Positions 16,829-25,625 of a DNA stretch of 64,000 nt are shown one piece after another. The notes below the pieces were generated by a model. That model saw nothing but the letters and a program-made list of their open reading frames with translations, had not been told where the DNA came from and ran no database searches. Source of the DNA: PALSA-612 sp046729255 (GTDB taxonomy: Bacteria > Actinomycetota > Thermoleophilia > Gaiellales > Gaiellaceae); contig JBKPGF010000044.1 of NCBI GenBank assembly GCA_046729255.1, positions 1 to 64,000 of the forward strand. The letters are read 5' to 3'. The translations under genes and the position numbers were made by a program. Each line of letters starts with the position of its first letter. Within the stretch, counting starts at the first letter, position 1.

Positions 16829-17940
16829 ATCGTCTCGAGACCGACCGTGCCGTCGACGGCCTCGAGGTCGTTAAGCAGCGTGCACATGATCCGCGCGCCG
16901 GTCATGCCGTACGGGTGCCCGAGAGCGATCGCGCCGCCGTGCGGGTTGAACCGGTCGTCGAAGGGGTCGATGCCGACCTCACGACAGACGGGGATCACCT
17001 GGGCCGCAAAGGCCTCGTTCAGCTCCATGACGTCGACGTCGTCGATCGTCATGCCGGCCTGGCCGAGCACGCGCCGGACAGCCTGGATCGGCCCCACGCC
17101 CATGATCTCGGGACTGACGCCCGAGACGGCGGAGGCGACGATCCGCGCCTTCGGCGTGATGCCGAGCTCCTTGGCCCGCGAGTCGCTCATGACGACGACA
17201 GCCGCGGCGCCGTCGTTCAGCGGGCAGGAGTTGCCGGCCGTCACCTTCCCGCCTTCGACGAAGGCGGGATCGAGCTCGGCGAGCTTCTCGAGCGTCGACT
17301 CGCGGCGGGGCCCGTCGTCGCGGGAAACGACCGTGCCGTCTTCCGTCGTGTACGGCGTGATCTCACGGGCGAAGTGGCCGGAGTCCTGCGCCGCGACCGC
17401 CCGCTCCTGCGAGCGCTGTGCGAACCGATCCATCTCCTCCCGCTCGATGCCCCAGCGCTCGGCGACGTTCTCGGCCGTCATGCCCATCGGGATGTAGACG
17501 TTGCCGATCGCGTCGTCCGAGCCGGTCAGCCGCGGATGCAGCTCCTCCGCGGACTTCGGGTAGCCGTTCACCTGCGAGATCGACTCCACCCCGGCGGCTA
17601 CGTACGCATCCCCCTCGCCGGCCTTGATCGCATGGAACGCCATGCGGATCGTCTGCAGGCTGGAGGCGCAGAAGCGGTTGACTGTCGTGCCGCCCGTGGT
17701 CGCCGGCAGATCGGCGAGCAGCGATGCGCGCCGCGCGAGGTTCATGCCCTGCCGCTGCTCGGGGTAGCCGCACCCGAGCATGACGTCCACGATCTCCGAC
17801 CCCGAGAGCTCGGGCACCTGGTCGACCGCCGAGCGGATGGCAAACGCCGCGAGGTCGTCGGGGCGGGCATCCACGAGCGACCCCTTTCGCGCCCGCCCGA
17901 TAGGCGTACGCGTGGCGGCGACGATCACTGCCTCAGACAT
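16780..17940 (-). CDS. thiolase (acetyl-CoA C-acyltransferase)
   Basis: A 386-residue thiolase completing beta-oxidation by CoA-dependent cleavage of a 3-ketoacyl-CoA. The nucleophilic Cys is in NRFCASSLQT near residue 90, the His is in GGAIALGHPYGMTGAR and the second Cys is in ETMCVGGGQGMA. The N-terminal AVIVAATRTPIGRARKG is typical of the degradative type I family. It lies in the same direction as, and overlaps, the alpha/beta-hydrolase gene. A perfect 12-bp hairpin separates it from the transporter operon upstream. Confidence 0.92.
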   Translation of the reverse strand: MSEAVIVAATRTPIGRARKGSLVDARPDDLAAFAIRSAVDQVPELSGSEIVDVMLGCGYPEQRQGMNLARRASLLADLPATTGGTTVNRFCASSLQTIRMAFHAIKAGEGDAYVAAGVESISQVNGYPKSAEELHPRLTGSDDAIGNVYIPMGMTAENVAERWGIEREEMDRFAQRSQERAVAAQDSGHFAREITPYTTEDGTVVSRDDGPRRESTLEKLAELDPAFVEGGKVTAGNSCPLNDGAAAVVVMSDSRAKELGITPKARIVASAVSGVSPEIMGVGPIQAVRRVLGQAGMTIDDVDVMELNEAFAAQVIPVCREVGIDPFDDRFNPHGGAIALGHPYGMTGARIMCTLLNDLEAVDGTVGLETMCVGGGQGMAMIVERL

Positions 17941-17964
17941 GCCCGGAGCCTACCGCTCGAAACG

Positions 17965-17992
17965 CTGAGGGCCGGCGGGTGCCGGCCCTCAG
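17965..17992 (-). terminator. 12-bp perfect hairpin downstream of the ABC importer operon
   Basis: CTGAGGGCCGGC (17965-17976), loop GGGT, then the exact complement (17981-17992). On the minus strand it follows the solute-binding-protein stop by about 20 nt. It lacks a real T-tract (only TTT after the stem), so it is either a non-canonical terminator or an mRNA 3'-end stabiliser. Confidence 0.6.
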
Positions 17993-18013
17993 AGTCGCCA
18001 GTGATCGGTGCCG

Positions 18014-19285
18014 CTAGTTCGTCTTCTTCGACGGCCGCGGATCGACCAGCTGGCCGATCGGCTTCCAGCCGCCGTTCTCGAACTCGATCAGCCGCTCGGC
18101 CGAGATCGGGAACTTGTCGTTCTTTGACGTCGTCGACCGGACGCCCGGGAGGAACCACGGGTTCATCGCGTTCGTCTCGGTGAAGTTGTTCGCCTTCGCC
18201 ATCAGCGAGGCGCGCGTGAGCTTGCCCTTCGGGATCGAGTCGAGCAGGTTGCAGAAGCTCCTGCCCTTGGCGAACCCGTAGAGGTACAGACCGTCAGTCA
18301 CCCGCCCGCTCGGCAGGTACTTGCCCATGATCTGCTTGTAGAGGTTCACACCCGCGTCGTTGGCGTTGTCGGGGCTCGCCGGGTCCTTGAGGTACTGGAC
18401 GCTGATCGACCCGTTCACGTATCCGGGGGTCGCGAGTCCGACGGCCGTGGTCATGAACGTGTCCGTCGCAGACACCGAGTTGAGGTAGATCTGCTGTGGC
18501 TTCCACTGGATCGTCCGCAGCGTCGCGTACGTGCGAATCGTGTGCGTCGGCGTGGCGAAGATCATCAGCGTGTCCGCACCCGATGCCCGGAGTGCGAGCA
18601 GCTGCGGCGCAACGGATGCGTCGGTGAGGTTGTACCCGCGCGTGGCCACGATCTGGCTCTTCCTGGGGCCCAGGCCGGCCTCGAGACCCGCGATGTAGTC
18701 CTTGCCGTAGTCGTCGTTCTGGTAGAGGATCGCGATCTTCGCGTTCGGCGTTTGGGCCCTGATGCGCCGGCCGTAGATCGTGGCCTCACCCTGGTAGTCG
18801 GGCTGCCAGCCGAGCGACCACTTGTATTCCTTCTGCTCGGCACCCCAGAACGTCGCGCCCGTGGAGACATAGAGCTGCGGCACTCTGTTCAGGTTCAGGT
18901 ATCGCCGAACCTGCTGCTGCGGCTCGGTGCCGAGGCCGCCGAGTGTTGCGAACACCTTGTCCTGCTGGACGAGCCTGATGGTCTGCGTCACTGTTTGCGG
19001 CGGGTTGAAGAGGTCGTCGTAGACGATGTACTTCACCTGGCGGCCGCCGCAGCCGCGCGCCTTGTCCGCCCCTCGCTTCGTCGCGTTTTCGTAGCTGAAG
19101 TACGCGGTGAGACCACGGGCGATCGGCGCATAGCTGGCGGCTGGGCCCGAGAGCGGGAACGTCCCGCCAATCTTGATGGTCTTTGATGTCAGGCCAGGCG
19201 CCTGCTCGGCATTGCCCGACGCGCTCGTGAGTCCGAAGACAAGCGAGCCGGCGACAGCCGTGAGCACAAGAGCTGCCTTCCTCAT
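18014..19285 (-). CDS. ABC transporter substrate-binding protein, branched-chain amino-acid type
   Basis: A 423-residue type I periplasmic-binding-fold protein. The signal peptide is MRKAALVLTAVAGSLVFGLT with small residues before SGNAEQAPG. The mature N-terminus KTIKIGGTFPLSGPAASYAP is the hallmark of LivJ/K-like receptors. The ATG at 19285 is chosen because AAAGGAG lies 6 nt upstream and because it overlaps the permease stop as ATGA. It is the last gene of the operon, captures the solute outside the membrane and hands it to the LivH/LivM permeases. The ligand could be an amino acid or an aromatic/aliphatic acid, given the catabolic neighbours. Confidence 0.9.
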   Translation of the reverse strand: MRKAALVLTAVAGSLVFGLTSASGNAEQAPGLTSKTIKIGGTFPLSGPAASYAPIARGLTAYFSYENATKRGADKARGCGGRQVKYIVYDDLFNPPQTVTQTIRLVQQDKVFATLGGLGTEPQQQVRRYLNLNRVPQLYVSTGATFWGAEQKEYKWSLGWQPDYQGEATIYGRRIRAQTPNAKIAILYQNDDYGKDYIAGLEAGLGPRKSQIVATRGYNLTDASVAPQLLALRASGADTLMIFATPTHTIRTYATLRTIQWKPQQIYLNSVSATDTFMTTAVGLATPGYVNGSISVQYLKDPASPDNANDAGVNLYKQIMGKYLPSGRVTDGLYLYGFAKGRSFCNLLDSIPKGKLTRASLMAKANNFTETNAMNPWFLPGVRSTTSKNDKFPISAERLIEFENGGWKPIGQLVDPRPSKKTN

Positions 19286-20292
19286 GTATCGCTCCTTTGT
19301 GTCGTTCCCTCCCCTACGGTGGGACGAGTGTAACGCCCTTTTGTTGCCCAGAACAGGCCTCGCACGCGGAGGACGAGCTGAGCAGCGCCGCCCGGTATGA
19401 GAAACAGCACGACGAGCAGGAAGAGCCCGTAGGTGACCGAGGGCGGCAGGGTCGTCGACAGGTCGAGCCGGTTGGCCGCGTCCTCGGCCTTCAGTGGCGC
19501 GTAGACGACGAACAGCGCGCCGAAGATCGTCCCGAACAGGTAGCCGAAGCCCCCGAGGGCCGTACCCACGAGCAGCGTGATCGAAAGCACAGCCGGGAAG
19601 GTGAGCGAATTCACGAAGCCGATGTGGATCGCGAGCAGCGACCCGGCAACGCCTGCGTACGCCGCGGCCATAGCGAACGCAGTCGTCTTGAAGACGGCAG
19701 GGTTGAGGCCCGCCGAGACCGCGGCCAGCTCGGCGTCGCGAACCGCCCGCAACGAGCGGCCGAGCTTCCCGCTCAGCACGAACCATGCCAAGAGCAACAG
19801 CCCCAAAGCGATGCCCCAGGTCTCGTAGTAAGGAGCCGTCGGCAGACCGAAGGAGATGCCCTGGTTCCCGCCGAGTGTCCCGGAGTAGCGTTCGGACCGG
19901 ACGAGCTCGCCGAAAGCGACCGCGAGCGCAAACGTGCCGAGCGCGAGATACGGGCCGTGCAAGCGCAACGCCGGCAGGCCGAACAGGAAACCGGCCGCAC
20001 CGGCGATTGCGGCAGCGACGGGGATCGTCCACCACACGCCCCAGCCGTGCTCGAAGACGAAATACGCGGTCGTATACGCCCCCACGCCCATGAAGGCGCC
20101 CTGCCCAAGCGAGATCTGCCCCGAGTAGCCGGTGACGATGTTGAGCCCGATGAGGGCGATGAAGTACAGGCCGACCTGCGACATGTTGCGCGTCTCGAAC
20201 TGGCCGAGGAAGCGCGGCAGCACAGCGATGATGGCGATGCCCGCCGCGAGGCAGATGGCACTGGCGACCTGCGCGCGGAGAATCGCTCTCAC
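19282..20292 (-). CDS. livM: branched-chain amino-acid ABC transporter permease LivM
   Basis: About 336 residues with many hydrophobic segments. It contains the LivM-type sequence IALIGLNIVTGYSGQISLGQ, then AAYAGVAGSLLAIHIGFVNS, and the ATPase-coupling region GRSLRAVRDAELAAVSAGLNP. It forms half of the membrane channel with LivH. The start is GTG at 20292, overlapping the livH stop (GTGA). The reading frame is open far upstream, but that part is antisense-like shadow inside livH. Confidence 0.9.
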   Translation of the reverse strand: MRAILRAQVASAICLAAGIAIIAVLPRFLGQFETRNMSQVGLYFIALIGLNIVTGYSGQISLGQGAFMGVGAYTTAYFVFEHGWGVWWTIPVAAAIAGAAGFLFGLPALRLHGPYLALGTFALAVAFGELVRSERYSGTLGGNQGISFGLPTAPYYETWGIALGLLLLAWFVLSGKLGRSLRAVRDAELAAVSAGLNPAVFKTTAFAMAAAYAGVAGSLLAIHIGFVNSLTFPAVLSITLLVGTALGGFGYLFGTIFGALFVVYAPLKAEDAANRLDLSTTLPPSVTYGLFLLVVLFLIPGGAAQLVLRVRGLFWATKGRYTRPTVGEGTTQRSDT

Positions 20293-21197
20293 ACGCGCCT
20301 CGCGATCGTGCGACCGAAGAGGCCGTCCGGCTTGATCACGAGGACGAGCAAGAGCACGCCGAGCGCGATCGGCAGCTTGAACTCCGGCGACTCGCTGACG
20401 AAGTCGACATACGTCTGGAGGAGCGCGATCCCGACGCCGAGGATGTATGCACCGAGCACGGCGCCGATCGGGCTGTCGAGGCCGCCGAGCACCGCGGCAG
20501 CGAACGCGTAGACGATGATGATGAGCATGTAGTTCGGATCGAGCGGCGGCGCCGCGACGACGGCCATCAGTCCCGCCACGGCGCCGAGCGCGGCCGCGAG
20601 CCCCCAGCCCAGGGCGAGCATGACGGCCACGCGAATACCCAGCAGCCGGCTCGTGTCGGCTCGCACGGCGGCGGCGCGCATCATCAGGCCCGTGCGCGTG
20701 AAGCGGAAGATGAGGTAGACGACGAGCACGCATAGGAGCGACACGCCGAAGATGTAGATCGTCTGCTTGGGAATCGACACGTCGCCGACGGTGATGGGGT
20801 CGTACGGGAACGGGCTCAGGATGTACTGCGGCTCGGAGCTCCAGATCCAGGCGGCCAGCCCGTTGAGGACGATGAGCAGGGCGATGGTCGCGATGACGAT
20901 CGTGATCTGGCCCGATCTCGCCAGCGGGCGGATGATCCCGCCGTAGATGAGCGACCCGCCCGCGAACGAGATGGCGAGCGTGATCGCAAAGCCGATCCAG
21001 AAGGGAAGCTCCCAGCCCTCAGGGTCGGAGATCAGCCAGAACGCGATGTACGTCGAGAACATAGCCATCTCGCCCTGCGCGAAGTTGATCACGCCGGTCG
21101 CCCGGTGGATGAGCACGAGGGCGAGGGCGAGGATGGCGTAAATGCCCCCGTCGGCGAGACCTGTGACGACCGTCTGGATGAGCTTCGACCAGTCCAT
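20289..21197 (-). CDS. livH: branched-chain amino-acid ABC transporter permease LivH
   Basis: A 302-residue membrane protein beginning MDWSKLIQTVVTGLADGGIY. The LivH signature ATGVINFAQGEMAMFSTYIA is at about residues 32-51, and the C-terminal GGLDSPIGAVLGAYILGVG is typical. It pairs with LivM to form the translocation pathway. Its ATG shares one base with the livF stop, and its stop overlaps livM by GTGA, so the subunits are translationally coupled. Confidence 0.92.
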   Translation of the reverse strand: MDWSKLIQTVVTGLADGGIYAILALALVLIHRATGVINFAQGEMAMFSTYIAFWLISDPEGWELPFWIGFAITLAISFAGGSLIYGGIIRPLARSGQITIVIATIALLIVLNGLAAWIWSSEPQYILSPFPYDPITVGDVSIPKQTIYIFGVSLLCVLVVYLIFRFTRTGLMMRAAAVRADTSRLLGIRVAVMLALGWGLAAALGAVAGLMAVVAAPPLDPNYMLIIIVYAFAAAVLGGLDSPIGAVLGAYILGVGIALLQTYVDFVSESPEFKLPIALGVLLLVLVIKPDGLFGRTIARRV

Positions 21198-21907
21198 CAG
21201 CCGAGGTAGGACTTTCTCACGCGTTCGTCACGGCGAAGCTCGGCGCTCTCCCCCTCCATCACGACCCGGCCAACTTCCAGCACGTACGCGCGCTTCGTCG
21301 ACTGGAGCGCGATGCCCGCGTTCTGCTCGACCACGAGCACCGTGAGCCCCATCTCGCGCGTGAGCGAGGAGACGAGCTCGTAGAAGTCGCGCACGATCGT
21401 CGGCGCGAGCCCGAGCGACGGCTCGTCGAGCAGCAGCAGCCTCGGCCGCGCGGCGAGCGCCCGTCCGAGGGCGAGCATCTGCTGCTCACCGCCGGACAGC
21501 GTTCCCGCCTGCTGGTTCCGCCTGCCCTCGAGCCGCGGGAAGTAGCCGGCGACGTTCTCGCAGTCGCGTTTCGCCTCGCGCCAGTTCCGGCGATGGTTGG
21601 CGCCGATGAGGAGGTTCTCCCACACCGTCAGCTCGGCGTAGATCTCCCGGCCCTCGGGCACGTGCGCGATGCCCAGCCGCGCTACCGCCTCGGGCGACTT
21701 GCGGTGGATCGGCTTACCGTCGAAGACGATCGAACCGGAGCGGCGTACGGTGCCCGAGATCGCCCGCAACGTCGATGTCTTGCCGGCGCCGTTCGCCCCG
21801 AGGATGGCGACAGACTCGCCGTCGTTCACGGTCAGGGATACGCCGTGCAACGCCTGGACGCCGCCGTAGCGGGCGTCGACCCCGTCCAGCTCGAGCAGCG
21901 GCGTCAC
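21197..21907 (-). CDS. livF: branched-chain amino-acid ABC transporter ATPase LivF
   Basis: A 236-residue ABC ATPase. Walker A is GANGAGKTSTLRA, the signature is LSGGEQQMLALGRAL and Walker B is LLLLDEPSLGLAP. The short length and the HVPEGREIYAELTVWENLL segment are characteristic of LivF. It supplies one of the two ATPase subunits, LivG the other. The GTG start follows a 163-bp gap after livG that contains a repeated element, which is unusual in an otherwise overlapping operon. Confidence 0.92.
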   Translation of the reverse strand: MTPLLELDGVDARYGGVQALHGVSLTVNDGESVAILGANGAGKTSTLRAISGTVRRSGSIVFDGKPIHRKSPEAVARLGIAHVPEGREIYAELTVWENLLIGANHRRNWREAKRDCENVAGYFPRLEGRRNQQAGTLSGGEQQMLALGRALAARPRLLLLDEPSLGLAPTIVRDFYELVSSLTREMGLTVLVVEQNAGIALQSTKRAYVLEVGRVVMEGESAELRRDERVRKSYLG

Positions 21908-21963
21908 TTGTGGTCTCCGTTCCGCGCGCGGTCTTGCTCGGCCGAGCGAGAACCGAGCAGGCC

Positions 21964-22014
21964 AAGGACGCAGGGAGCGCGCGTATTGGGTGAAATACGG
22001 GTGCGACCGAGGAC
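21964..22014 (+). repeat. small intergenic repeat, family C, copy 1
   Basis: A 51-nt core in the livG-livF gap, matching 41 of 51 positions with the inverse-strand copy at 63028-63078. The halves AAGGACGCAGGGAGC and ATACGGG are conserved around a hairpin CGTATT (21982-21987) / AATACG (21994-21999). A separate palindrome GCTCGGCCGAGC lies at 21936-21947. No ORF explains it. Confidence 0.7.
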
Positions 22015-22070
22015 GTAGGCATGCGACGGTTCGCAGCCGGCCGAGCTGGGCGCGTGCGGGGCGGCGACCA

Positions 22071-22808
22071 CTAAACGTCCTCCTCGTCCGTCGTGCCGAG
22101 GTACGCCTCGATGACCGCGGGGTCCGAGCGCACCTCGTCGGGGGTGCCGCGGGCGATCGTCTTCCCGAAGTCGAGCACGTGCACGGTCTCCGAGACGCGC
22201 ATGACGAGGCCCATGTGGTGCTCGACGAGCAGCACGGTGAGATCGAGCTGCTCGCGCAGGTCTAGGAGGAAGTCCCCGAAGGCCGCCACTTCCTCGTGGC
22301 TCAGGCCGCCGGCCGGCTCGTCGAGCAGCAACAGCCGCGGCTCCGAGACAAGTGCCCGCGCGAGCTCGATGCGCTTCAGCGTCGGATAGGGGAGGCCCGA
22401 CGCGAAGTGACCCGCGAGCTGGTCCAGGTTGACCATCTCGAGCGCGTGGAGCGCGCGGTCCCGGGCATCGGTCTCGCGGTACCAGTCGGTGCGGGCGTGT
22501 GCTCCGACGAGGACGTTTTCGAGCACGGTCATCCGCGAGAAGAGCGCGATGTTCTGAAAGGTGCGGGAGATGCCGCGGCGCACGACGTCGTACGGAGCGA
22601 CCTTCAGCAAGTCCTCGCCGTCGTAGAGGACCGCGCCGGAATCCGCCTTGTAGAGTCGGGTGATGACGTTGAACGCCGTCGTCTTGCCCGCTCCGTTGGG
22701 CCCGATCAGGCCGAGGATCTGACCTTGGGGGACCGCGAAGGAGACGTCGTCGAGTGCGACGACCCCGCCGAAGCGACGGGTGAGATGCTCGACGGTGAGC
22801 AACGCCAC
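22071..22808 (-). CDS. livG: branched-chain amino-acid ABC transporter ATPase LivG
   Basis: A 245-residue ABC ATPase. Walker A is GPNGAGKTTAFNVIT, the signature-region sequence is YPTLKRIELARAL and Walker B is LLLLDEPAGGLSHEE. The GISRTFQNIALFSRMTVLENV segment is diagnostic of LivG. It is the first gene of the importer operon, starting at GTG 22808, about 33 bp from a divergent metallo-hydrolase gene, so the operon promoter must lie in or close to that gap. Confidence 0.92.
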   Translation of the reverse strand: MALLTVEHLTRRFGGVVALDDVSFAVPQGQILGLIGPNGAGKTTAFNVITRLYKADSGAVLYDGEDLLKVAPYDVVRRGISRTFQNIALFSRMTVLENVLVGAHARTDWYRETDARDRALHALEMVNLDQLAGHFASGLPYPTLKRIELARALVSEPRLLLLDEPAGGLSHEEVAAFGDFLLDLREQLDLTVLLVEHHMGLVMRVSETVHVLDFGKTIARGTPDEVRSDPAVIEAYLGTTDEEDV

Positions 22809-22841
22809 GAGGCGCGCATCTTACGACGGGGCGGCGAGACC

Positions 22842-23777
22842 TTGCCGGTCGTGGTGCCGCTCGACGACGGGATCGTGCGCATCACCTTCCCGCTGCCGCT
22901 CGGCATCGACCACGTCCATGCCTACGTGCTGCCGGGAGACGACGGGACGATCGTCGTCGACACGGGCCTCGGCCTTCCCGGCGCCCGGGAGCGCTGGGAA
23001 AGGATCATCGACCAGGTCGGGCGGCCGGAGCGAATCGTCGTCACGCACTTCCATCCCGATCACGTGGGTGCCGCAGCGTTCGTCGCCGAGGTGGCCGACG
23101 CGCCCGTCTCCCAGGGCGTCCTCGACTACGAGTACTGCCGCCGGGCGTGGACAGCTGACGCGGCGGAGCGGTCGGAGCAGCACATGGTCGAGCACGGGAT
23201 CCCGCCGGAGGAGGCGGCCGCGGTGCGCGCCCAACAGGAGCAGCTGACCGCGTTCGTGCACTACGCGCCGGATCCCGACCCGCTCGAGCCCGGAGACACG
23301 GTCGGCGGTTGGGAGGTGCTCCACCTGCCCGGGCATGCCGACGGGCACCTCGCGCTCCACCGAGACGGCGTGCTCATCGCGGGCGATGCCCTGCTCGGCG
23401 GCATCACGCCCAACGTCGGCCTCTGGCCGGCATCGGCCCCGGATCCGCTCTCTGACTACCTCGGCTCGCTTGCGCGCATCGCCGAGCTCGACCCGACGCT
23501 GGCGCTGCCGGGGCACGGGGAGCGCATCCTCGATCCGGCCGGCCGCGCGCGCGAGATCGTCGAGCACCACGCGGACCGGCTCCAGCGAACCCTCGCGGAG
23601 CTCGGCCCCGAGCCCCGCTCCGGATACGACATCTCGCGGACGCTGTTCCCGGACGCGCTCGCGCCGCCGCTACGCCGGTTCGCCATGGCGGAGACGCTCG
23701 CGCACCTCGAGCACCTCGTGCACGCGGGGCGGGCCACCCGCATCACCGAGGCAGGTCGCACCACCTACGCAGAGTGA
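22842..23777 (+). CDS. metallo-beta-lactamase-fold hydrolase
   Basis: About 311 residues. Metal ligands are visible in THFHPDHVGAA (HxHxDH), LPGHADGHLAL, IAGDALLGG and LPGHGERI, in the order of glyoxalase II-like MBL enzymes. The C-terminal YDISRTLFPDALAPPLRRFAMAETLAHL is shared with a subgroup fused to or resembling winged-helix tails. Likely a thioester or lactone hydrolase. The start is uncertain: TTG 22842, GTG 22851 and GTG 22854 are all in frame just before VPLDDGIVRITF. The stop overlaps the next gene by GTGA. Confidence 0.85.
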   Translation: MPVVVPLDDGIVRITFPLPLGIDHVHAYVLPGDDGTIVVDTGLGLPGARERWERIIDQVGRPERIVVTHFHPDHVGAAAFVAEVADAPVSQGVLDYEYCRRAWTADAAERSEQHMVEHGIPPEEAAAVRAQQEQLTAFVHYAPDPDPLEPGDTVGGWEVLHLPGHADGHLALHRDGVLIAGDALLGGITPNVGLWPASAPDPLSDYLGSLARIAELDPTLALPGHGERILDPAGRAREIVEHHADRLQRTLAELGPEPRSGYDISRTLFPDALAPPLRRFAMAETLAHLEHLVHAGRATRITEAGRTTYAE

Positions 23778-24370
23778 CATCCGACGTCGTGATCCGGCCC
23801 TACACGGACGCCGACGAGCGCGGCTGGCTCGAGTGCCGCGTGCTCGCCTTCCTCGACGGTGCGTACTACGACTCCGTCGAGAAGGTGAAGGAGCGCTGGG
23901 AGCGCCCGAGCATCGAGCTCGTCGCCGAGGCAGAGGGCCGCATCGTGGGGTTGATCGACCTCGAGTGCGAGGAGGAGCCGGGGACTGTCTGCCGGGACGG
24001 CCCCGGTCTCGGCGCGATGATCTGGCACCTGGCGGTGCTGCCGGAGTTCAGGCGGCGAGGGCTCGCGTCGCGGCTGCTCGCGGACGCGGAGACGGAGCTG
24101 CAAGCGCGCGGCATCGAGCGGGTCGAAGCCTGGACGCGCGACGACAAGTGGGTGCAGCGCTGGTACGAGTCACAGGGCTTCGAGCAGGTCTATTCCTACC
24201 TCCACGTGTACGTGCAAGGGCGCTCCGAGGTGGAGGGCACGTTGCAGTCCCTGCTGCCGGACCTCAAGCCCGTCTCCACGTTTGCGCACTACGAGGGCGA
24301 CCGTAAGGACGAGATCCGGGCGCGCTTCGAGCGCGTGCACGACTGCGTCTGCTACGAGCGGCGGCTCTAG
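23774..24370 (+). CDS. GNAT-family N-acetyltransferase
   Basis: A 198-residue acetyl-CoA-dependent acyltransferase. The acetyl-CoA loop is in LAVLPEFRRRGLASRLLADAE (R-x-x-G-x-A at about residues 97-102), followed by the usual strand VEAWTRDDKWVQRWYESQGF. The C-terminal 50 residues extend beyond the minimal domain. The acceptor substrate is unknown. It is translationally coupled to the metallo-hydrolase. Its stop shares a CTAG with the convergent small gene. Confidence 0.82.
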   Translation: MTSDVVIRPYTDADERGWLECRVLAFLDGAYYDSVEKVKERWERPSIELVAEAEGRIVGLIDLECEEEPGTVCRDGPGLGAMIWHLAVLPEFRRRGLASRLLADAETELQARGIERVEAWTRDDKWVQRWYESQGFEQVYSYLHVYVQGRSEVEGTLQSLLPDLKPVSTFAHYEGDRKDEIRARFERVHDCVCYERRL

Positions 24371-24666
24371 GCGTCGTTGACGATCGGCAGGCGTGCGGCG
24401 ACCTGCCTGCGACCGCCCGCCGTGTACACGACGTCGACCGAGTCGTTCTGGCGGTACGTACCCGCGACGCCGAGGAAGAGCGACAGCCACCGCCAGGTGC
24501 CGAGCCGGCCTTCCTGCTTGAGAAGACGCGGAAACACGAGCACGCCGCCCTCCCGCGTGAAGTCCGTCCCCTCCACCTGCCGCACGCCGTTCACGTAGAC
24601 CTCGAATGAGCCGCCGACCGCGGGCGGCAGCACGACACGCGACCGCTCTGACATCGACTCGATCAT
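24367..24666 (-). CDS. small beta-rich protein of unknown function (tail-fibre-like motif)
   Basis: A 99-residue protein. The start ATG 24666 is preferred over ATG 24654 because GGGAGGG lies 5 nt before it. The stretch SFEVYVNGVRQVEGTDFTRE resembles the repeating unit of phage tail-fibre and surface beta-structures, and the rest alternates short strands with turns. There is no signal peptide and one Trp-rich patch (LGTWRWLSLFLG). It is divergent from coxB with a 12-bp gap. I do not recognise a family; function unassigned. Confidence 0.6.
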   Translation of the reverse strand: MIESMSERSRVVLPPAVGGSFEVYVNGVRQVEGTDFTREGGVLVFPRLLKQEGRLGTWRWLSLFLGVAGTYRQNDSVDVVYTAGGRRQVAARLPIVNDA

Positions 24667-24678
24667 AGAATCCCTCCC
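24666..24678 (+). promoter_or_regulatory. -10 element TAGAAT, leaderless start of coxB
   Basis: TAGAAT (24666-24671) is followed by 7 nt and then GTG at 24679. There is no Shine-Dalgarno for coxB on this strand. The same short gap holds the ribosome binding site of the opposite-strand gene. Confidence 0.5.
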
Positions 24679-25623
24679 GTGCGCCTGACCGCCCTCGCTG
24701 CCGTGCTCGCAGCGCTCGTTTTCTGCGCGCCGGCCTTCGCGGACAACGGCGGCCTGACGCCGGTGCAGCCGGCATCGGAGAACGCCCAGGCAATCCACGA
24801 CACGTACATCCTCATCCTCATCATCACGGCCGTCATCTTCGTCCTCGTGGAGGCGACGCTCGTTTACTTCATCGTCCGCTATCGACGTGGTAACCGGCCG
24901 CGCGAAGGCGAGGGGCCACAGGTGCGTGGCCACACGCGGGTAGAGGTTGCGTGGACCGTCGTTCCCGTGCTGATCCTCGCCGTCATCACAGCGTTCGTCT
25001 TCCTGCAGCTGCCGGACATCGAAGACGCGCCCGCGGCCGGCCCCGCCGGCAGCCTCGAGATCACGGTGGAGGGACATCAGTACTACTGGCTCTACCGCTA
25101 TCCGGACGGCGAGATCGCCATCGACGACCTCGTCGTGCCCGTGAACCGCGTCATCGACCTCGAGGTGGTGGCCAACGACGTCATCCACAGCTGGTGGATC
25201 CCGTCGCTGGGCGGCAAGATCGACGCGATCCCGGGGCGGACGAACCACACGTGGTTCGAGGCGCAGCGACCGGGGACGTTCACCGGGCAGTGCGCAGAGC
25301 TCTGCGGCGCCCAGCACGCCGCCATGAAGGCCTCCGTGCACGCCGTCAGCGCAGCGGACTTCGACGTCTTTCTCGCTGCCCACGGGGAGTCGAGCCCTGC
25401 CGTGGGTGAGGAGACGTTCGACGGCGTCTGCGCGAAGTGCCACGGAATGGAAGGCCAGGGCACGGACGAGGCGCCGCCTATCGCCGGACGGCGCTTCGAC
25501 GCGACGACGATTCAGCTGATCAAGAACGGCGGCACGCGCATGCCGGCAGTCGGGGAGGAGTGGTCGGACGCCCAGATCGCGGCCACCATCCGCTACCTCA
25601 ACGCCTCGATCGGAGCGCCCTAG
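24679..25623 (+). CDS. coxB: cytochrome c oxidase subunit II with fused cytochrome c domain
   Basis: A 314-residue protein. It has a signal peptide (RLTALAAVLAALVFCAPAFA), two membrane helices (about residues 35-60 and 85-107) and a cupredoxin domain with the CuA ligands H...C-A-E-L-C-G-A-Q-H..M at about 170-215. A C-terminal cytochrome c domain has the heme site CAKCH near residue 251 and a Met ligand in GTRMPAV. This makes it a caa3-type subunit II that receives electrons directly from its own heme c. It is first in the operon with coxA and ctaB. Confidence 0.95.
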   Translation: MRLTALAAVLAALVFCAPAFADNGGLTPVQPASENAQAIHDTYILILIITAVIFVLVEATLVYFIVRYRRGNRPREGEGPQVRGHTRVEVAWTVVPVLILAVITAFVFLQLPDIEDAPAAGPAGSLEITVEGHQYYWLYRYPDGEIAIDDLVVPVNRVIDLEVVANDVIHSWWIPSLGGKIDAIPGRTNHTWFEAQRPGTFTGQCAELCGAQHAAMKASVHAVSAADFDVFLAAHGESSPAVGEETFDGVCAKCHGMEGQGTDEAPPIAGRRFDATTIQLIKNGGTRMPAVGEEWSDAQIAATIRYLNASIGAP

Positions 25624-25625
25624 CC

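Noticed and set aside
21990..22265. ORF of 91 codons across the livG-livF spacer
   Set aside because: It is mostly antisense to livG and begins inside the repeat; no ribosome site or recognisable sequence.
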